Source of the DNA: Hydractinia symbiolongicarpus
Lineage: Eukaryota; Cnidaria; Hydrozoa; Anthoathecata; Hydractiniidae
NCBI RefSeq assembly: GCF_029227915.1
Contig: NC_079881.1
Span: 22,355,501 to 22,419,500 of the forward strand
Length of the DNA: 64,000 nt
Reading direction: 5' to 3'
The position numbers and the translations under genes are program-made. Below are positions 58,427 through 64,000 of the stretch, piece by piece (positions within the stretch are counted from its first letter, which is position 1; the number at the start of each line of letters is the position of its first letter). The notes under the pieces are model-generated. The model did no database searches. It was not told the DNA's origin and saw only the letters and a program-made list of their open reading frames with translations.

Positions 58427-59136
58427 CAGTGACGGATTCAGGAATTGTAGAAAAATTCAGAAAGTAGTTAGTTATTATAAAATCACAATTTAGCAATATC
58501 AACAACCTGCAGCCTTTTTAAAATCAAGTTAATACTTTAATTCAAATGTGTTTCACATGCAGTCTCATATACATCTCACAAAGACATTAGGGACATTTTT
58601 TTTAATCCTTTGATTTATACTATCTCCACGAAAACTATGATCATTAAATTAAAATACCCAAAAAGAGAAAAAAGGAACAATGCGGCCTAAGGTTAAACTT
58701 TTTTTTATCATTATTACATTTAATTTTAACTTTTATATATAATATTGTAATCTATCTGATCGTATTACCCATACTTTTAAATTTTATTATTTTACTATTT
58801 ATGTCTTTTTATCATTATTACATTTAATTTTAACTTTTATCCATATTATCTGATCTTATTACCCTTAATTTTAAGTTTTATTAGTTCACTATTTATATCT
58901 TTTTTTATCATTATTATTTTAAATAATACTTTTATATAAATATTTTAATTTAATTTTATATTTTATTATTTTATTTTATATAATAATTTTTACTTTATGT
59001 TATATTTTATAATTTTATATTGTCTTTTCATCATTATGATTTTATATTTTAACTCTAAATCTAATATGTGAATAAATTGAACCAAACAATACTAAATTAC
59101 CGCAAGAGTTTTTAGAAGATTCTGAATCCGTCACTG
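58427..59136. mobile_element. hAT-like non-autonomous element (710 bp) with inverted termini
   Basis: CAGTGACGGATTCAG at 58427-58441 has its exact reverse complement at 59122-59136, and the next 15 bases also match loosely. CAG(T/G)G(A/C)CGGAT(T/C)(C/T)AG is the kind of terminus seen on hAT elements in invertebrates; a related sequence stands at 33487. The expected 8-bp target duplication is not present (GTTCAATG versus TGTCCCTC), so flank decay or a different origin is possible. The interior is an AT-rich repeat and encodes nothing. Confidence 0.6.
58700..59045 (+). repeat. ~100-bp AT-rich tandem repeat inside the TIR element
   Basis: TTTTTATCATTATTACATTTAATTTTAACTTTTAT begins near 58707 and 58807, with shorter versions at about 58902 and 59022. 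CTGATC(G/T)TATTACCC is shared by the first two. Confidence 0.8.
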
Positions 59137-59439
59137 TGTCCCTCATTTTTTTTGCCAATACCTCTTCCCTTTGTACCCTGGCTTCCCCAATGATGAAGAT
59201 GATAGCTACAGATACACGTCTCCACATGCTCTCTGAAATCCTCTAATCACTGTGTCTTCAGCAAATATGGTGAGAAATGTTTATTTTATTTATAATCTGT
59301 ATTTGATGTTCAAAAATATTTTTAAAAATAATTTCTTGCATTATAGTGATTCTGGTGATTGTTCAAGCTACGTCCTACTGTTCACGCATGGGTGCTGCTG
59401 TTCATATCATATTATAATTAAATTCCTTTTTTTTTCATA

Positions 59440-59640
59440 ATTATTTTAATGTCTAATATTTTAAGATTTTGTCTTTTAAATATTTTTTTATGCTATTTTA
59501 ACATTTTATCTTTTAAATATTTTTAAATGCTATTTTAACATTTTATCTTTTAAATATTTTTTATGCAATTTTAATATTTTATCTTTTTTAAATATATTTA
59601 AATGCAATTTTAACATTATAACTTTTAAATAAACTAAAGG
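59440..59640 (+). repeat. ~37-bp AT-rich minisatellite, about 5 copies
   Basis: The unit AACATTTTATCTTTTAAATATTTTTAAATGCTATTTT is repeated with small changes (GCAATTTT in later copies). Confidence 0.85.
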
Positions 59641-60424
59641 TATTCAGTCTAAGAAATAAGTTTTGCAGTGATAATAGTAAATACATTAACATTTATTAAC
59701 AATACGCAACAATGAAGCATCCGCAACAAACAAATTTGCTCATTATCGGCCACTTACCTCCTCCCGGTTTGCTGTACTCCTCTGCTAGATTGCTCGCACA
59801 ATAACACTGCACCACCTCCACCTCTGCATCACATCCACCTCTTCTCTGTTCCAAGGGTAAGTTAATCGTTGACATGTTTTTGGTGTCATTTTTCTTTTGT
59901 TTGCCTCTCGTTAATTACTTTGCGTAACTCTTAAATAGTGCTAACAAAACATATTTATAAAACTAAAGACATAAGAACCTGAAATTGTGTGAATTGAACA
60001 CCAACATTTAATGAATTAAAAGACTTAAATTAAAATATAATGGTGTTAAAAGTCACAAAATTGCAGCACTAAACAATAACAAAAATAAACGTAAAGATTT
60101 GCGTGCACATTTCTATGCTAAACGCGGTAGTGTAATAATCTCACGTTTTGTTTAGTAAAATATTTATGTAAAATATTTTGTACTTATATTTACGATTTCT
60201 GATAGTACACATTACTGTTATAGCATTGATGACTCCATTCCTCCTAATTGCTTCTACAATATATTATCCGGTAAAAATCATCTTTAAAACAGGTATTTCA
60301 TTTCAAAATTAGTGCTGCTGCTAGTTTTCCTTTGTTTTCGATTTTCCTATTTCATTAAATATTCTGTTGTTAAAAATGTTAAGATTATTTTTTTGTTGTT
60401 ACGAATAATTTTTTTTTGAGAAAA
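59641..60424. other. Region with one splice-bounded candidate exon
   Basis: At 59789-59856 a good acceptor (GTACTCCTCTGCTAG) and donor (AAGG then GTAAGT) bound 68 bases that are open in two frames. One could follow the ATG/GTGAGA at 59267-59269. I cannot decide whether it is translated. The remainder is AT-rich and empty. Confidence 0.4.
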
Positions 60425-61015
60425 TGCTGCGAATGTAGAGTGAATTCCATCTCCTCCATTCTGTTTTAACAAAAGTGTTTTTGCCACTTAAAATTTGTTG
60501 CTATGGGTAAATGCCATCACCCCAATTTTTTTGCTGATTCTTAAAATTTGTTATGATAGGTGAATTCCATCTCCCTAATTTTCTTGTTGCTACTTAAAAT
60601 TTGTTGCTATGGGTGAACTTCATCTCCCCAATTTTGTTGTTGTCACTTTAAATTTGTTGCTATAGGTGAATTCCATCTCCCTAATTTTCTTGTTGCTACT
60701 CAAAATTTGTTGCTATGGGTGAACTTCATCTCCCCAATTTTGTTGTTGTCACTTAAAATTTGTTGCTATAGGTGAATTCCATCTCCCTAATTTTCTTATT
60801 GTTATATAAAATTTGTTGCTATAGGTGAATTCCATCTCCCTAATTTTGTTGTCATGGGTTAATTCCATCTGCCCAATGTTGTTGTTACTTTTATAACTAG
60901 TTGTTCCGGGTGAATTCCATCCCACCTTTGTTTTTGTTGTTGTCTATTTTTCAATGGGTGAAGTCGACCTCCCCATCAATTTTAATTATACTGTTGCTTC
61001 TATTCGGTGAACTCC
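60425..61015 (+). repeat. 53-bp minisatellite, about 9-10 copies
   Basis: TTGTTGCTATAGGTGAATTCCATCTCCCTAATTTTCTTGTTGCTACTTAAAAT-like units start at about 60495, 60548, 60601, 60654, 60708, 60760 and 60813 (spacing 52-54). Two variants alternate: ATAGGTGAATTCC...CCCTAATTTTC and ATGGGTGAACTTC...CCCCAATTTTG. Confidence 0.92.
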
Positions 61016-63071
61016 AACTTCCATCCCAAAAAAATTTTTGTATATAATTACTTACAGTTTTTTCTACGATTTTAGAATAATTTATAACAAAAAAATATTT
61101 TTTCATATTTAATCAATTTAAAACAAAAAAAATATTTTTATATATAAATTTTTCATTACGATTTTGTAATATGAGTTTCTAATATTAAAAAAACCCCAGA
61201 AAGTGCCCCATTTTTCATATAACTTTTACATGTATTTATTCAATTTTTTTATTAAAAAATATGCCAAATAAGTTGTTCCCTTAAAAAAAATTGCCACATA
61301 TCAACAATTTCACACAGTTGATTAAACCTCTAAAGATTTGTACCTTAAAAAGAGTGAACTCTTTCTACAAAGACAGTTTTTTAAGTTGTTCAGTTATTAA
61401 ATAGTTAGTTTACTTCTTCAAATAGTTACGTTTGAAATAGACTTTTCATAGCAAAGTATAACCAAATTTAACAATTTGCCGTCCATGTTGTCAAAGCTGA
61501 TTTTTACCAAAAGACATATTTCCAGCAAGCTCATGGTATCGGATAATGTTCTCTATACAAAGGTAAAATTCTAAATAACTTAAATTACTCTGTTTTTCAA
61601 ACATTCGATTTTTTAACATTTGCGTCTGATACTTACTAACATTCTTAAAAGTCCTAATTTCTACTTCTAAATACACAATGTGGTACGTATTTCTGAAACT
61701 GAACCCTTTTTTTGTTATAATATTTATGTGTTAACATTTTATTGTAAAATTTTTAGAAACAAAACAAAACAAAAAAGGACCAGGAGAAATATTCTACATC
61801 GGATGTGCTGCCATGAACATATATTTAAAAGATGTACAAGTTTGCGGTTGGCTTATGGACTCAAAAAATTTAATATAAGGTATCACTTTATTTCTTTTTA
61901 CATTTTGTTCTTTCTTGTACACAATATATACACAGTCAGTTCGAAAATCTATGATACGCAAGTTTGCGATACAGCAATGCAACTGCTCATCTTCACAGTA
62001 TATTTGCATAATTGTGTTCCCATTTTTGTGTTTCCAATAGATTATGTTGAAATTACCTGCTTTGAATTGTTGCTACACGTTATATCATGCACATAAAAGA
62101 TTGCCCACTAATAAATTCGTTTTGGGACATAGCAGTTAACATATATGACATCGTAGAATTCGTCATACACCTTGCAGACCGAAGAAATACGTTGATTCTT
62201 TTTGAGAACATTACATTAACAGTACCTGAAATCTGACGGTTCAGTGATAGTTGGTAAACTTGTGCCGAACCTTCGCCATCATGATGGAAGACTGTTGTAT
62301 AAACTGCTGAAAGGTCATATGCAACTAAAGTTGCAACTGAAGAAGCTATGTTGCGTAGAAAGAAAATAGAAGTAACTACATCGCAATGCAGATTGTACTA
62401 GTCTTTGACAAAAGGTGGAAGTTTCTTTCAAAGAATAACAAGCCGCAAAAGAACTTCTGCATTCTTTCCTTTCAGGGATGAGAAGTGATAGAAAAGTAAT
62501 GAATTTTAGCTGTACTGAAACAAACAGTTGTGAATTGCAAAGCATGCGGATTGGTGAAATATACCATGCTTGGGATCTGGTGTGTTACCTTGAGTTAGCA
62601 TCCCTTGCCTGTTGCAAGGCACCAGTTCTATGTATTGGCACTATCCGCAATAACCAATAATTTTTGTTCAACGTATACAATAATTCAAATGTTATATTTA
62701 ATGAATTTCTTTCTGGAGCTTTTCCGTTATTACCATCCTCGATTGTGGACACAAATCTCACCATAAATGATGTTATTGCACTTCATCATGTGTTGTACAT
62801 TACGTAAAAGGCTCTTGCTTTAATTTTATCTCATAAAATAACATTCTATGAGTTGCTATTGTTGTGGTTAAACATTCACATTCAAAATGCACAGATTAAA
62901 TCGATGCCTTACTGCACCATTCCACATGAAATTTAATTGACAATTTATTGGGTTCTATAGTGAAGCTGTGGCTATGCTTTCATGTTTTTGTAGTTTGTGT
63001 GAGAGCATTGATGTACTTGCAGTACTCCTACTTATAACAGTATCAATTACCAATTAATTGTGGTACCAGAA
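61016..63071. other. No clear gene; one open frame with splice-like start
   Basis: Frame 61680-62096 has 138 codons. Its part after the acceptor-like AAAATTTTTAG at 61755 is open and basic at first (NKTKQKRTRRNILHRM), then hydrophobic. A TATAAG/GTATCA donor-like site lies at 61876-61881. I cannot identify it. A good acceptor CTTTCCTTTCAG stands at 62466-62477, followed by sequence with early stops. Confidence 0.4.
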
Positions 63072-63770
63072 TATAAATAGACGTCTTGGGCCACATTTAA
63101 TGCAGTGATCAGTACGGCACAGCTATGTCGAAAATGTCTCATGTTTTATTCATTGTCTCTCAAAGAGGTAAGCTCGTGTCATTAAAAAAATCTGTACGCT
63201 AAAGAATACTGCATGTTTTGTTATTGTGTTAAAATAGATATTTCTTTCGAACACTGCTTCTTATTTTATGGCTTAACTAAGACGAACTATATGACTGAAT
63301 AATTTTCTCACTTTTGCATTGAATACAACCTCAAAATGTTGCCATACTTAATTTTCTTGAAATTTATTTTACCTGCTAGTCTTCCCACTAAGCGGACAAT
63401 CGTTATTAAAGTATATGAAGTTCCAGCAACATTTCCATCAAAAAGACAAAATACTTCCCGGCAGTAATAAATGTTTATCACACAGCTTAATCATTGTAGG
63501 TTCTGATGGACATCACAGAAGTGAGAAAACAACTGCACTTTCGCAATCTGACAGCACTGGTTAAATGCTGTTGGTGGAAAAACATGCCGCGTGAATGAAA
63601 TCTCCTGCGGAGTTTGATCAATTACTTAGCAGTTATACTTAGTGCTAAGGAAATGTAATTATGATGAAAGTTGTTTGTTATGACAACTTATTGTAATATT
63701 GTTTTATAATAACATATTAATGAAGTTGCTTTTACTGACACTGTTGCAATAAATTGAAAAATAATTAAAA
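63072..63770 (+). CDS. Possible small two-exon transcription unit (35 codons)
   Basis: TATAAATA at 63072-63079 lies 32 bases before an initiator-like GCAGTGA (A63104). The ATG at 63125-63127 opens exon 1 (to 63167, donor AGAG/GTAAGC). An acceptor TAATCATTGTAG joins exon 2 at 63500 in the right phase. The product would be 35 residues, beginning MSKMSHVLFIVSQRG and ending with QSDSTG, with a stop at 63562-63564. AATAAA at 63749-63754 could give the polyadenylation site. Every signal is in place, but the frame is so short that this could equally be a non-coding RNA or chance. If exon 2 has a downstream donor, the gene would continue beyond the window. Confidence 0.33.
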
Positions 63771-64000
63771 GTTGTTTATTGCCAGGAAAATTTTTCTGGG
63801 GATTTAAAAAATATGTTGTGTACCATGTCTTTGTTAACTGTGACACCTTATCAATATTGTTCTACTTTTTCCTGTTTTGTTAAAAATATGCGATATCATG
63901 TGCTCTGGAAAAGGTGGTAATGCTGGAAGCGCCACAGACAACATGCACGGCAATACGAGAAAAAACTTTATAATTGTTCACATTTTTTTCGTTGCTGTAT

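Noticed and set aside
1-64000. CRISPR arrays, bacterial promoters, operons
   Set aside because: The sequence is clearly eukaryotic; the tandem arrays have no unique spacers between identical repeats.

Overview
The window is eukaryotic, from an animal. It is strongly AT-rich, has spliceosomal introns (GTAAGT/YAG), TATA and initiator-like core promoter sequences, and a dense mixed population of decayed transposable elements. The element set (Ty3/gypsy, BEL/Pao, CR1/L2-like LINEs, a Helitron carrying an OTU protease domain, Merlin, a THAP plus DDE_4 transposase) suits an early-branching aquatic invertebrate such as a hydrozoan cnidarian. Species cannot be fixed from sequence alone.

Layout. 1-4023: Ty3/gypsy retrotransposon (gag, protease, RT/RNase H, integrase, 3' LTR), broken by stops and frameshifts, with its 5' end outside the window. 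4024-5070: minus-strand fragment of a second non-LTR element. 5071-9280: non-coding DNA with a tRNA-like sequence and simple repeats. 9283-10925: 5'-truncated CR1/L2-like LINE, minus strand. 10926-14088: non-coding. 14089-15232: a small three-exon gene on the minus strand that I assembled from splice sites (141 aa, Gln-rich with a Gly/Arg-rich tail). 15586-16690: two tandem-repeat arrays. 16714-about 24480: Helitron of Helentron type on the minus strand (OTU protease, HUH Rep, Pif1 helicase), decayed. 26880-27450: second copy of its upstream region. 27440-29943: second CR1-like LINE, plus strand. 31021-32282: Merlin (IS1595/IS1016-type) transposase pseudogene with introns. 34061-34475: a triplicated hairpin repeat followed by two strong stem-loops, a candidate structured RNA. 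36037-37093: THAP plus DDE_4 transposase pseudogene. 37132-39290: BEL/Pao fragments, minus strand.

39966-51063 holds what I judge the main host gene. It has eight exons with TATA and initiator sequences and a start codon that forms the last three bases of exon 1. The splice phases of all eight exons agree and give a 455-aa protein: lysine-rich start, long glutamine/methionine/histidine repeat, basic and acidic segments, short coiled coil, proline-rich C-terminus. I do not recognise the family. A phase-compatible alternative last exon lies at 46044-46107.

51064-64000 is mostly non-coding. It holds an about 820-bp direct duplication, several minisatellites (including a 53-bp one at 60425-61015), a 710-bp hAT-like terminal-inverted-repeat element, and a possible small two-exon transcription unit at 63072-63770.

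No operon logic applies. The mobile elements are independent insertions. All of them show inactivating lesions, so mobilisation from these copies is unlikely.
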